Assembly: GCA_940337035.1 (NCBI GenBank)
Contig: OW679200.1
Location: forward strand, 22,919,090-22,983,089
Source of the DNA: Agriotes lineatus
Lineage: Eukaryota; Arthropoda; Insecta; Coleoptera; Elateridae
Length of the DNA: 64,000 nt
Direction of reading: 5' to 3'
Part shown: piece after piece, positions 43,186 to 55,953 of the stretch
How positions within the stretch are numbered: the first letter of the stretch is position 1
Layout: each line of letters begins with the position of its first letter
The notes under the pieces: model-generated
What the model was told of the DNA's origin: nothing
What the model saw: the letters and a program-made list of their open reading frames with translations, nothing else
Databases searched by the model: none
Program-made: the position numbers and the translations under genes

Positions 43186-43319
43186 TTTTGACGTTTTGAT
43201 GATATTTTGCATAGAGGTTAGTTGTATTAATCAAATTTTTCGCCACAAAAAAGATTTTGCGGTCAACGAAAAAATTTTGCAATCAATTTGTTTGTTAATG
43301 GGCCATTAATAATCTCAAC

Positions 43320-43910
43320 TATTAAAGGCACTCACTCGCTATCGCTCGTTCGTGCTTTAACCAGTTTCGATTATTAATCGCTTTCATTAACACACTTGTT
43401 GTTAAATAACTATTATCTTACAGTAGCGCCTATTACCATACAACTGTTTTCAGTGACTAAAATGAAGTTTTATTCACAAGTGAGTTTTCATTATTTATAC
43501 TACTGCATTGTTGCATTGTTGGTAGCACTGTCAAGCTATGTCAAATTCGTAATTTTCAGGTAAGTTTTGCGTCAGTCTGTGTCAAATGACAAACAAAACC
43601 TAACCTACGAACCTCGAATTTCACATAGACTGACAATACACTTCAGTACTGCCAATACACTTCAGTACTATCAAACGTATATCACAAATCATAGGCGACT
43701 AATTATAAATTTATTTCGCGACATATTCTGACTGCGCAAACTATTTAGACACAAGAATTGCTACTGTAAGATAAAACGTCGTATATCACACGTGAAGGAA
43801 ATGCCATTATAAGCTCGTGAGAAATTGTATCGCTCGTGCTGGGGCACTCGCGATTCAAAATTCTCACTCGCAAATATTGATGCATTTCTCTCACTTATAA
43901 CATAATCGAC
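43320..43910. repeat. CpG-cored hairpins and a diverged GGTTAGG palindrome
   Basis: 43330-43375 holds GCACTCACTCGCTATCGCTC; 43830-43890 holds TATCGCTCGTGCTGGGGCAC. Between them (43520-43645) lies a diverged palindrome with TTGGTAGCACTGTCAAGC and CCTAACCTACGAACC. Confidence 0.6.
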
Positions 43911-44139
43911 TATAATTTGAATATTTTTAATGTAATTTATTTCCAATTTTGTGTATGGCTGTAAGCAGGTGACAAACGTCACTTTGACTTTTGGCACACA
44001 ATAAGTGTGGAGTTTTATTTGTTGTTTGATAAGTGATTTAAGAGCAGCAGGCGCTATAAATTTGAATATTTTAAAATTTTTTATTTAAAATTTCGTCAAA
44101 ATTTAATAAAAACATATATACGCCACGTCAATTAAACAT

Positions 44140-44235
44140 TTATTAACTCAAAGATTTGATCTCACTCGCACTGCGTGCTCGTCAGCCCAAAATCTTTTCG
44201 TGAATAAACATATGTTTAATTCACTTGGTGTATAA
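44140..44235 (+). repeat. Dispersed CpG-cored hairpin, copy A
   Basis: It contains AAAGATTTGATCTCACTCGC, ACTGCGTGCTCG, then CTTTTCGTGAATAAACATAT. Its inverted relative is at 62505-62605. Confidence 0.75.
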
Positions 44236-45995
44236 TATTTATTTTCTTTTATATGTTTTTGTTTTGATTTTTTGAATTGAATTTTGGCTTTATATGATTT
44301 TTCTGAATTTAACTTTTGTCTTACACACTAACGGGGAATGGTTTGATGCAATATAGACGCCAGAGACATTTACTAGTATAAAATCAAATGATCTAGTATA
44401 TTTTTAGTCGCCTTCCACTTGTTGCTGGAGGCTTGGACATTGTACAGTATCTAGCCCGCGGTGTTATTTGTATTAATATCAATCCCAAGTTGTGAGTCAA
44501 AAGTTAATAGCTTCCACTTTGAACCTCTTTTTCATATCAATTAAATATACCCTTTTACTAATTATAAAAGAGAAATACTTTCAGGTACAGTGCACTTATG
44601 TACTTACCTTACTTCTAATGCAATAAATAGGAATTGAGATAACTTCAATTTGACATTTAAAATTATGTCATGGGATTATTATTTTTTAAGACTCGACTAG
44701 TCAGTTTTACAAGCAATAGGACTCATAATTCCCAGCTGAGGTGGGTTAATCTGCAACTAACAACTTTCTCTAATAGTTAAATACTTAATTACTTTAAATA
44801 TAATAACTATTTGATTTTATGAATCAAATACAAGTTTCAGGCACTTCACAAAGTTAAATTCATACGTTCAGTTTGTTAGTAGCACATTGAAGTTTGATCT
44901 GACATACTAAATAAAATACATATTGTCAAAATATTTTAATCAAATGTTAATATATCCAAACCTGATTTAAATGAAAATTCTAAAAATAACCCAATTCCAA
45001 AAGTGTAAATTTCAAAATATAAGTGTCGAAAAACGTCGAGTACTCGAATAACTATTAAATTTAGAAAAATAATTCTTTTGAAATTACTTTATAAATATAA
45101 TTACAATATCTTAACGATTTGCCGCACCAAACTTGCTTTATAAGTTCTTAATATTTTGTAAGAAATGGGCACACCCCTTCTGAATGTTTATCTTGTACCT
45201 GAATGCTCTACTTCAGGTCCTAACTGAATAAATTCTAGTCAGCAAACACCTCCTTTAGTTGTTCCTGGCCAAATCAAAGCTCGTTGTAACTCTTTGAAAA
45301 CTTTATTACTTGGATAGACAGTTCAACAGCATACCACAACACTCACTTTCACTGGTTTTACTGGCTTCGTAGTAATATACCACGTAAATGGAATCAAATA
45401 ATCTTGAATTATATATTTGAATAATATTTGTGACTTGAAGTCAATTTGATCGTAGAGAATGCTATATTACTACTACTTATCAAATCATCAATGATTATTT
45501 TTCACAATTAATGGGAATGTAACCCTAAACGTGACTATTTCTCGTAGATTATGAATTCAAGTTATTTTGTCACTATCAAAATATAAACAACCCTCTGGTT
45601 GCCCTTACAACCCCACCAGTTAAAACATACAACTGTTACATCACATGATATCCATTAGATATCTGAATATAATTATTTAAATACATGTATCATCCATACA
45701 GTATGCTGCATCACAACATAGTAGTAATAATGAGGTTATTTTCTCTGCAAAACTGCACTAAACGCATATGTGTATCTACTGCAATAACAGAAACATATTT
45801 GAATTAGTTTTATTGGATGCTTTTGCTCTGCTGGGTAGGTACATAGCAGTCAAGAAGTAAATAATCAGATATTCATCAGTCTTAATGTTGGCAAGTGTGT
45901 TTCTGCAATATACAGGTCAAATAAAATTTTGTAAATAATAACTACAAGTATATATTATGTAAAAAGATACAGAATAGTCAATACTATACATTGCT
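44236..45995. other. AT-rich stretch with the presumed 3' UTR of the 45996 gene
   Basis: No other gene found. On the minus strand, AATAAA at 45813-45808 is ~185 nt after the stop and is the likely polyadenylation signal. Confidence 0.4.
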
Positions 45996-47323
45996 TCAGA
46001 TAATACCATTGTATAAATTTCTTTGTACGTCCAAACGCTTAGAACTATCACATATATCACACGTATTTGAACAGCAGTTATCCTCCCATAATAAACATTG
46101 GATTTCAACTTGAATTTTTTTACAATACTCAGAATCAACAGCACCTCTTTTACAAAAAGCTTGTAGAGCCCGCCTGATTATAGTTGCTGGTGTTGTTATC
46201 CTGGTTGCGCTCCTGAGACCCATTAAAATTTCCCCGAAAAATGCGTGGCATGTTGTTTTCGTTTCCATATGTAAACCTTCATCGTCTACCGTTACCAATC
46301 CTCTAGGTAAGCTGTCGAAGGAAGATAGACCAACTGTTATCAGCTTCTTGAACTTCCGAAGATTTTCACTCGGTAGAGAGGAAGAACCATTATTGGACTT
46401 AGTGATATCAGTTTGCGATTTTGTGGTACCTTCACCACCAGCACCATTAGTAAATTCTGGTAAATCAAAAGTGATTCCTGCAAAGTTCCATATTTGTAAA
46501 ACTCGAATTGCAAATAAACGAGTTGCTTCATTAGTATTCTGCCAATGGAAGTAGAGGGGCGAATGTCTAAAAATTCGTTCATAAGTGGAATTTATTACTC
46601 GAACCTTCGGATACCTCTTAATCATTTCTTCGATAGTTCTTATTTTTGGAGTTTGCGTCGTTTGTTTAGTTATTTGTTTCTTAGCTTGTCGTTTATTGAC
46701 TGCACTTCTACCTTGAAGCAGCATTTTTAACAAGTTTTTTGCCCCAATATTTATGTTCAATTGATATTTTTCCCAAGGATAGAATGGAAATTTGTTTGAT
46801 GACGTTACATTTTTATGCATTAGAAACCTTTTAATTCGTTTAATCCTTTTCAATTGTTTTAATGTGGTGGTTTTTCCAATGCTGGTCGTTGGGGAAAGCG
46901 ACGCGGCTTCAGTAGATACTTCAGCTTTTCGTGTGTTGATATCTTTACTTGGAACTGCAGCCATACCATCTTCATAGTCCTTGTAATCACCCGCAAAGTT
47001 ATTCACTTGATTTGGTTCTGCTTTTTGTGTATTCTCAAGGAAGCGAGTTTCAGGGTGAATTATGATCACTTCGATTTTAGACTGCGGATAATTCTGAGCT
47101 ACTTGTTCCAACGTGTCTAATTGGCTTTGTATCCACGGACGCGGTCCATGAACAAGATGAATCGTTGCAGTTTCGTTGGTTTTATCGTACATATGGTTAC
47201 TTTTGCAGCGTGCAGTTAACAGGTGGACTCCTGGGTGCATGGAGAGGGCGAACAGCATCATGGAGAGTAGAATTATCGTCAGCCCAACTAATGTCGCCGT
47301 CAGCCAGCACGTAGTTAGATGAC
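45996..47323 (-). CDS. Type II membrane protein, last exon; glycosyltransferase-like
   Basis: The longest open frame in the window. A strong acceptor (TTTTTGTTTCAG) places the exon start at 47323, needing one base from an upstream exon I could not find. About 440 residues follow: a TM anchor (LVGLTIILLSMMLFAL) near the start, a luminal stem, and a catalytic-like region. NYPQSKIEVIIIHPETRF, and later RLFAIRVLQIWNFAGITFDL, sit where sugar-binding (A4GALT/GT32-type) enzymes carry the helix before the DxD motif; here the DxD is replaced by DLP, so activity is doubtful. Basic residues are frequent in the middle (KQLKRIKRIKRF). The C-terminal 70 residues hold nine Cys, including CLLWEDNCCSNTCDIC. 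It is intact and clearly selected. The enzyme family is my inference. Confidence 0.55.
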
Positions 47324-47399
47324 CTGAAACAAAAATGAAATTGTTGGAAAATTTATATTTACTACAAAAAACAACCAAAGAAATTTTTTTAAACGTCTA

Positions 47400-48970
47400 T
47401 TTACGATGTATACAATAGAACTATCAGAATATCGACTATATTTTTGGAAAAATATATTAAAATAGCTATTCAAGGTTTTTGGCTAGCACAAATCCCGGTC
47501 TACATTTAGTTTGTACTGATTGAGGTACAAGTTAGATTTACAAAGTTTTACAATTAAAAATTCAGATTTAGAGGGACGAATTAGCGCAATGAGTGGGATG
47601 GGTCAATACCGGCTGAGAAACACGGCCTCAGCCTGACGTCAGTACAAGCCAAGAGGCGGAGTAAATTTCAGGCCGGAGAGCGGAGGCCTTGTTTTTTCAG
47701 CCGTTATTGGATGGGTTCAATTTTTACTAGCTGTAGTGCTAACGTGCCTCAGGGTGTACTCAGTCCTTGAACCTGTGGTAATAACAAACAGTTGAGGAGT
47801 AATATGAGCTACATTCTTTGCATTGTTTCAAGGTTTTGGCCTAAATCTAGTATTTGAGGGAATGTTAATTTGGATGCTAGTTGAAACGGGCCAATTCGTG
47901 CCACCTGTATTCATACAGTTCATACTTTTTTCTTATATACAATATTAGTAATAAACCTTAACCGTATGTGTCATTATGTTTTAACCAAGTAGCACGCAGT
48001 ATAAGAAGTGGCGCTGTATTACGCGGTCACGCATTATGAGTATAAGCGAGTTCGCAGAGTGCACAAGAGTTGCAAGCCAGCGGATTTAAAATTAGAACGA
48101 CGCGATAGTGTGGAATTGAGCACAGAGGGCAGTCGAAGAACGACCCGCTAGCTGCTGACAGGTCGCGTACTAGAAATTCCAGGGACGCGACGCCTGAGTT
48201 AAAAAGGGGCTTTTCAAGCGTCTGTGGAGGTTTCCATTTGCAAGCAGCCGATGCCGTTGCATCTCCAAAGGCCATTCAGCGGTGTCCTCATTTGATACCG
48301 CTCAAAGCTGCAATTTTGACCTCGAGGAGGCGCCCAGCGCTGTTCCCGGCTATTTGGCGGAAATCTTAAAAAAAGGTTAGTTCCTACTTGAAATCGTGAT
48401 ACGAAATAAGGAAGCGGTTACAACATTTTTGGCAATTGTTTTAATGAATAATTGCGAAATCGTGGGCAGTGTGTTTGTGGCCCAGGTAACGGGGAAGGAC
48501 CTGCAACTAGTACGCAGTTATTGCGTCATTTGCTGACTCGGCGTCCATAGTATAGCGCTCCCAGCATCAGCGCATTTATAGAATGCACAACTTCGCCTAG
48601 TTTATTCCATTACATTTCGTTGTATTGCACTTTGGGTTGATAGCTGAACTTTAGCTATCTATTTAAGGCATTTTCATAGATGTAGCGCGCCAACGTTTTA
48701 TTGTGTAATTTTTATATGTATTTTCTTGTGTTTGTGTTTTTCTTACAAATTATATATTGTTTATGTAAACTGTTGGGTTTTCCTTGCTGATAGTGTTTGA
48801 ATGTGTAAGTACGACATTCTAGGAGACAACGAACAACCCCAAACAATATTATCTTCCCTTAGCTACATTGACGATATTAATAAAGTCTCATACCTCACCG
48901 ACTGAATAAGCTAGCGACCCAGGGCAATATAAAGTAATAGTACAGTAGAGTGTGGGGCTGTTTAATAGTA
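47400..48970. other. Stretch upstream of the membrane-protein exon
   Basis: It has a G+C-richer patch (47600-48400), no confirmed exon, and an AATAAA at 48879. 48190-48365 is open on the plus strand and followed by AAAG|GTTAGT, a possible donor, but there is no start codon or recognisable peptide. An LTR fragment is possible. Confidence 0.3.
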
Positions 48971-48979
48971 TGATTCTGA

Positions 48980-49110
48980 AAGGGTATATGATATTTATAG
49001 ATCTAAAACAAGGCGTATGACAGTCTCTCACATGAAGTTATTGAAAACATTTGATAAAAACTTAAAACTTATGAGTGTGTCTCATCAACAATGAGACATA
49101 ATCAAATTAA
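48980..49110 (+). pseudogene. RTE LINE scrap
   Basis: The plus strand reads GYMIFIDLKQGV then QSLT, matching the RT block FIDFKQAFDSL. Stops follow and no more of the element is traceable. Confidence 0.45.
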
Positions 49111-49129
49111 CATCAGAAAATTATTGGGA

Positions 49130-49256
49130 GATCAACGATTGCTGTGTAGACATCGAGGCAGGCGATGGGCCAGAAATGACAAACGTCAATTATTTTTCAA
49201 ATGGCTTTCATTTCTGACTAATCGCTTATCTCGATGCGTACACAGCAATACTTGAT
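49130..49256. repeat. Inverted repeat, ~48-bp arms
   Basis: GATCAACGATTGCTGTGTAG pairs with CACAGCAATACTTGATC, with internal ATCGAGGCAGGCGAT and its complement. It interrupts the LINE scrap at 48980. Confidence 0.7.
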
Positions 49257-50114
49257 CCTTTTATAACTTCGACGGATTAATTATCTTATGTCTGATACTC
49301 TGCGAGACACACTGCGTATTAAAGTTGCACGCCTGGTGTAGAAGTGAAATAAAAATATGTAATAAAATATCTGAATACTTTACAACTAATAAAGGACTGT
49401 GACAAAGACATATGTATATAACATATTCTATTCAAAGAAAAAGAAAAGCAGACGCATGGGAATACCAACGAACGACAATAAATTTAATTTAACACATATG
49501 ATGAAGATCATAATCATAAATTTATTAGTCCTCAAACGAACTGGGAGATGCTTTTTCTAAATGTCCGTTCCTTGATTTTGACGAATGCGGTGTATTAGGT
49601 TACAGGGTGTCCCAGAACTGCCTTCCTCTAGAAAACAAGCATGTTGTGCCGAAAGCAAAAGAAGCTGCAAGAAAGCAAAAATAAATTTTCTACTACCCCA
49701 TATAACTGAGTTATAGAGTTTTCAATTGCACCAATCCCAGGAGCACGGTCCTCAGGTATTACTGAAAATTCGACACGTTGATAGACATCAAAAATGAATA
49801 CTGACTTCGCAAAAATTAAAGCACCAACTGTGGTAGAGTAGAGTTATGGATAGGAGATTTTAATACAACGAATAATCGCAAAACCCTGGCAACGCAAAAT
49901 TACGGTCATCCTACGTTGATGGTGATAAGCCCTGATTGGTGAACTTTAACATGTCTTTTCTCGGTTATCGCTTGTGATAGGACTTTTTTTTCTTCAAAAT
50001 ACCGATTGATACATTCGCCCAAATACCCCCATTTCTCTCTGGGGAGGCAGGGTTAGATTGAAGTTACAGTTGCTATTAGACGGTAACTGGCACTCATTCA
50101 TATAAAGTTCCTTC

Positions 50115-50352
50115 AGAAATGATCGAACGGTTTTGAATGGTCATGGTTATACAACTTATGAATAATATGTTGGTGGGACTGTAAGTCTATGTCAAATTGG
50201 AGGTTATCAGGTTAGGTTTTCCGTCAGTTTTGACACAGAGTGATGCAAAACCTAACCTGCTAACCTCCAATTTGACATAGACCTACAGTGACACCAACAT
50301 ATTATTCATACGTTGTATAACCATGACCATTCAAAAACGTTTGATCATTTCT
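50115..50352. repeat. GGTTAGG palindrome with extended arms
   Basis: Arms of ~115 bp run from AGAAATGATCGAACG through GGTCATGGTTATACAAC to the family core. The outer ~60 bp are not shared with other copies, so the whole unit is probably a larger fold-back. Confidence 0.85.
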
Positions 50353-50444
50353 AAAGGCACTCTATTAACAGAAAAGATCTTTGAAGTTATTGATGAAATA
50401 AGTCATTCTAATCATGATAGTGCTTCAATAGTAGTTTATTTATC

Positions 50445-50775
50445 TAGAACGAAAAGTGACATTTTAAAGGACGAGAAAGTTGTTTATGGCCGAGGCGTTA
50501 GCCGAGGACGGAATTACTTGCGAGGACCTTTAAAAACACTTTTCGTTCGTGGTGAATACAACGGTTTACTTCGTATTGCAAGTTTAATTAATTTTAAATA
50601 AAAAGCCGTAAATTATTTCAAATTTCATGTCAACAACTGACGTATAATTTTGAAGTACTTGAACTTTAATATTTTACTTTTAAAGTACTAAGACTTTAAT
50701 GTTCCATTTTTTGTACCATAAATAGTCCGAAAAATGTAATTTTTGACGTCAGTATGAAATAAATTACATTATTCA
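50445..50775. repeat. Dispersed repeat with CpG hairpin, copy 2
   Basis: Inverted relative of 9595-9935. ACGAAAAGTGACATTTTAAA begins the hairpin; GGCCGAGGCGTTAGCCGAGG is its core. The flanking AATAGTCCGAAAAATG matches the other copy. The plus-strand frame 50323-50601 crosses it and is not a gene. Confidence 0.7.
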
Positions 50776-50789
50776 AGATTAAGCTCAAA

Positions 50790-53700
50790 GTGAAAATGAA
50801 CACACTGTTGCATGTGACGCTTTCCATAGTTGAATGACGCGTATTAACCTTGCTTCCTTAATCGTTCATTCCACAGAAGTATCTGAACAAATTTCTAGCA
50901 ATTAATCTTAAGATGCCGAGACAAGCTAGTTACACTTAACTCCAGAATAGTAAATTTGAGGTTATTTTTTTATACCAAAGAATATCAAAGAGGAAGCTAT
51001 CAAATTCTACATGATATCAGTTTTAATAATGAATTCTTTTACCAAAATGTGCCACTTTACACAGCCAAGAGAGTAAGATGTTTACACAGCTGTATAAACA
51101 TATACAGTTTGTTTGTATTTTTTCAGTGGTGTCTCCGCAGTATGCGCCTAAATTGAATATTTAGTTTTTCATTTATTGTTAATAGAAGTTGGCCATGATT
51201 TATTTTTAAAAGTTGATGTTTGAGCTTTCTAATTTATTAATGGTTTGTCAGACTGTTTTAGCTTTGTCAAATTGAAAATTTTTGTCAATTGTTACGTTTA
51301 AATAGCTTTACGCTTTATGGCCTATTAATTTTGCCGTCCGTTTTTATGCCTTTTAGCTGACTCCGTCCTATCGCCTCGGGCGTTTTGCCGTTTTCGAGTT
51401 AGATAAACTTGTTTAGGCGTCTAACTAGGATAAATATTAAATTGTCTGCAGGTGTCGTTACACATCTGCGGCGACGTATTTTGTTTATCGCGCGTTGGTT
51501 CCTTCTTGTGTTAGCATTTTCCGAGCCGTTCGCACGTATTATTTCGTAGTTGACCCTGGTCTGAGTTTAAGGCTGTTTGTTATGGTTAAATTTATCGGGT
51601 TTTGTCAGCCCCAGAGCTGAGTGTTAAGGCCGACCTTGGGTTCGTAAAATGTATAAGCTGCTAGTTAGTTTGGCAGCTGAGTTTGTTGGAAGTTCATATT
51701 TCACTATCATATTTACTATGCTTTTGTGTACGGCTAATGCAAGCAATTCAGGTGTCGAACCTGTTTGAAGTCTGTTTCAAGTCTTAGCGAATTGGCTACG
51801 CATAGTACTACTATAGTGAGGTTAAGGGTTATCATTAGCTAAATGACTTATAGGTTTTAAAACATTTTAGCGCCCCCTGGTTATTTGAACACCCTTTGCT
51901 AATTATAGGAAAAAACCGCACGCCGTCTTCACTGTAGCCAGCCCTCTGATATCTCCATGTAGCCTGAATGTTTGATACGATTAGAAGCTGGTTGGAGTAA
52001 TTGGGTCTGTTTTCGTTTGCCGTTCGCAGTAAAACAATTATTCTTGAAGTTGATGGCACAATGTCGCAGCAATTGAATGAGGTCTTGTTGCCCTATTGTA
52101 ATTTAAAGTACTTCCACGGTTTCCATAAAATTAACGCTGTCAAGATGACATATGTAAAAACAGATCTAGATTAAATATACAGAGGTATTAAAAAAGATCC
52201 AAGACCACGTGAACACGTAGTATACGCAACCCACTAGCACTGTTGGTAACTATGTTTAGAAAACTCCATCCGAAAGTAGCAGTGGCGTGCCAAATATTAA
52301 AGTATTGATGCTTGCATTCAAGGTTGGAACGCCAAATTCCCTAAATCTGCAGATGTGACTGGTCAAGTGTATTTAATAATTTATAAACAGCCAGATTTCC
52401 ATGTTTAAGCCCTATCCAAAATAATCGCAAATAGTTTATGATTGAAGCAGATTATTATCAACTACACAAAAATGGAAGAAAAACCAACTGATACTGAGAA
52501 ATCCAATCAAAATAGTGTTACATAAATTTAGTACGGAGGTTTTGTGGTTTTATAATGTGGTGGATGAGTTTGTTTCAGTTATTGTATATTACATTCAAAG
52601 CTGCATGTCCAAAACTTATACTAAAATCGTAATCATATTCAGCGCCGATTGCGGTTACCAAAATTGTATGTCTGTTTTGTGGGACCTCAAAGCAACTAAC
52701 ATATTAGAGGTTTCAGTTTCAGTTATCGTTACCATGGAGCTGATTATATAATTTCTTTTCGAGAAAATAACAAAAAATACTTTGAAACAAATAATTTTCA
52801 TCTTTTAAAGCTGAATAACTTTTTACCGACTACCACGATCCATCGCTGCTATCTTATTTGCTGTGATCGCAATGTCGATTTAACCTTTGAAATTTAGCTT
52901 ATAACAAATATTAATTATAACATGAAAGTGCTTATTGATACTGCAACATGAAGCAAACGCCCAATGGCTACTATCATTTCCAAAAACAAAATAGAAGTAA
53001 ACCATTTTGGAAAAATTCCCAACATATTCAGTTAGATACATGTACGTTAAATTTATAAATAGAGTATTATAAACACTGATTATTGATTACTTTCTGGTAG
53101 TAAAATAAATCTAAAAACTTAAATCACGAAAATATGAAACTTCACAATTTGTTAGAAGTATATTGTTTACATTCTAAAATATAAAAAAATAAGAACATAC
53201 GTTTTTTTGAAGAAACTGAGTCGGTGGTTGCACTGAACATTTGTGTTCCTCTTTAATCGCTACACTATTCTGCAAAACCTTACGGTATGCATATCTGTAT
53301 GCAAAAACCGAATAACCGAATTCATTTATGCACGGAGAAATATGTTACATAACAATTAGACTGATAGCGTATTACAATGCCCAATTAAATATTGCAGCTG
53401 TACTGCTGAATAGCATAACAAAATAATAATTTTTTTAATGAACAGAAGTTTTATTAGTGCTTGGGTGTAGATAATTGCAAGATACCTATGCGATGATGTG
53501 AATGTCAGGTATTGTCTCATGCTTGCCAAAAATAATTCGCGCACACTAAGTAGAGAATACTTGCTGTTGTGGAGTAATTTGATTTTTAAATATAGAATAG
53601 CAAATATTTTAATGTTATAAAAGGTCATATTTTATGGATCTATCGAGACAATAGTGGGTTTACTTTAATAAATTAATTTAACTTTTGTACAGAAAGCTGC

Positions 53701-54890
53701 ATTTGAGGAAGGAAGGAAAACAAGAGCTAACAATTCGGCTAAATTTGTATATATTTCTGTTATCATAACAACCTACATAACCTACATTTTAATTCTATAC
53801 TATAAATACTAAATTGTTATCAAGTGTCAATTCTTCTCGCTTTAGGATCGTAGCGAATACTACAAAAACTAAAAACTCGATGTGGGTTTTTGTGTAATGA
53901 CAAATTTTGATTTGAATTACTCTCTGTAGAAAACCGAACAATAATTCTGATTGACATGAGGAAAAAGGGAAATCATTATAAATAATGTCATAAGGACAAT
54001 ACGGAACACTATCGCCAAAGTGATGCAAAAATGCAATTTGACTCTTTCAAGGACTATGTGTTTTACGTCTTTGCCTTGAATGGTGCTATTATTAGGCTTG
54101 CCAGCTAGCTGTTACAGATACTTTTATATTACATATCGGGTGATCACTATCAATCTGGGACATATGACATAACTTATGTCTATTTTTGACAAGAATCCTT
54201 GAAAGTTGACTGTTGATCTTGAGTTGCCAAAGTTAATTTGTATGGATGCAATAAAAACGTTTTATAGCTGGTGAGCTTAAAGCACGTGGGTGACTGATTC
54301 TCAGTTAAATTTCCAAATATCCATATTCCATCAGTAACAACGCTACATCATTTCATCGCAAAATTTCAAAATACAGCAAGTGTAGCACCAGAAAGAAAGT
54401 AAGCGCAATATTTTTTACATTTTCATCTTATTTAGTAGCCTGTGTTTGCAAATTAATAGATACTATCCAAATAAGAAATGGAGATTAACTTTTATAGCTT
54501 CCGGACAACAGTCAACTTTCAAATGGCATTATCAAGGATATGCATACTTATTTACAAATAAAAAAATCTCATCTAATAAGAGCAAGACGATAAAAAAACG
54601 TTAACTAATAAACTAACGTGATATATCGACAAATGATAGTACTACAATATATAAAAAATGAATTTAGAAACAGTGAGTTGCCTACACAAAAGAAAATGCT
54701 ACGCCATTGATTGTTAGTGATATAGGACGCTGGAATTAGTCTCACTTCAGTCAGTTAGCTTATTTCAAGGAAGTAACTATCGCAAAGCTTGCAACCTGAG
54801 CTCCAAACAGTAATAAGTTGTACAATAGGGCAATGCAAACCACAAGTAGCAGTCGATTCGCAGGACCATCAGTATCGCTCATTTATTTCC
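50790..54890. other. Long stretch without recognised genes
   Basis: Only short frames occur, none with domains or splice context. 51240-51830 is slightly richer in G+C and could be an old LTR or unannotated UTR. Confidence 0.35.
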
Positions 54891-54892
54891 TT

Positions 54893-55050
54893 GTAATAAT
54901 TCGAATCATACACAAGCTCAAAAACAACAAAGCAGCTGGTCCAGATGAAGTACCAGTAGAACTCATCAAACTTCATCCTGGAAAACGCATTGCAGTTCTC
55001 CACAGGCTGTTTAACAAAACTTACGAAATTGGCTCTAGCTCAATGATTCT
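54893..55050 (+). pseudogene. RTE LINE scrap before the RT domain
   Basis: The plus strand reads LKNNKAAGPDEVPVELIKLH and VLHRLFNKTYEIG, the conserved peptide preceding RT motif 1 in LINEs. The rest is missing; a homopolymer G tract follows. Confidence 0.7.
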
Positions 55051-55094
55051 CATTAACTTTTATTCCCTTGGAGAAAAGAACAACGCAACGAAAC

Positions 55095-55129
55095 GGGGGG
55101 GGGGGGGGGGGGGGGGGGGGGAGGGGGGG
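55095..55129. repeat. Poly-G tract, 27 G then A then 7 G
   Basis: An uninterrupted G27 run followed by AGGGGGGG. It has G-quadruplex potential; length may be unreliable in assembly. Confidence 0.95.
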
Positions 55130-55479
55130 CTAATGAGCTACAGTTACAGCCCCGTAAGTGGACGTCACCCTTTTGCAGAAGAAAACGACACTTAAAAAAA
55201 ACAACTCGTAACAAGGATTCGCTCCAGCTAGCTTTTAGTCGAGGAAAGGGCGGCCCCAGGTACCTGAAATAAATTTATTTACTACTTTATTATAGGGGTC
55301 CGTTAATAAATAATTGGGGTGAGGGTGCCACAAGGTTGAAATCAAACTCCAGAGGTCCTCACGATGCCTCTAACCTTGAAGAAACATCAACGCAGTCGGA
55401 GAAAAACTAATGGACCTCGGTCACTTTCTTTTGCTGTCAGCTCATGTTTTTATTATAAAAACACGTTCTGCACGTTTGA

Positions 55480-55692
55480 CTTTTTAGTGGAGGGTGAATT
55501 AGGTCCACCCACACTGTGGCCTCAATGGGCGCCTATTGTATTACCTCTAAGTCATCTGTCTATGTATGTTTTGCGTGTAGTCTTGTTACTCTAACTCATA
55601 GAGCAGTCTTCAGAGTTGTGCACCGCTAATTATTTGACCCAAGGACCTGCTTATTGAAAGCCTGATACCCTATCCACTGCGCAACCGAGGTA
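55480..55692 (-). mobile_element. Possible tRNA-derived SINE
   Basis: The minus strand from 55692 reads CCTCGGTTGCGCAGTGGATA (A-box-like), then TATCAGGCTTTCAATAAGC (anticodon-arm-like). The B-box position (GGGTCAAATAATT) is poor. The head looks like an Arg/Lys-type tRNA, but this is a weak call. Confidence 0.35.
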
Positions 55693-55953
55693 ATTCGTAC
55701 GCCTGCCTTACAACAGAATAATAACAAAACAGCCACTAATATTTATACTTTAACGAACATACCTAATTACAAGAAATTCTGATGCAGTAATTCTGATAAT
55801 AATTTCAACTAATTATTTGCCTATGTGATGTCACGAGAATACAAACTATGGAAAGGTTGACTTGAACTACGCAAACGACACTCAAGAAGGCATCCAAAAT
55901 TCCGCTGAAGGGATGACTAAATCATAAATTCAGTAATATATTCCTACATAATA

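Noticed and set aside
46340..46977. Short ORFs on both strands within the membrane-protein exon
   Set aside because: Shadows of the 45996-47323 reading frame.
48027..48275. 82-codon minus-strand ORF upstream of the membrane-protein exon
   Set aside because: No splice donor in a compatible phase and no recognisable peptide; kept only as unexplained G+C-richer sequence.
50323..50601. 92-codon plus-strand ORF
   Set aside because: It spans the arm of a GGTTAGG palindrome and a dispersed repeat, so the frame is incidental.
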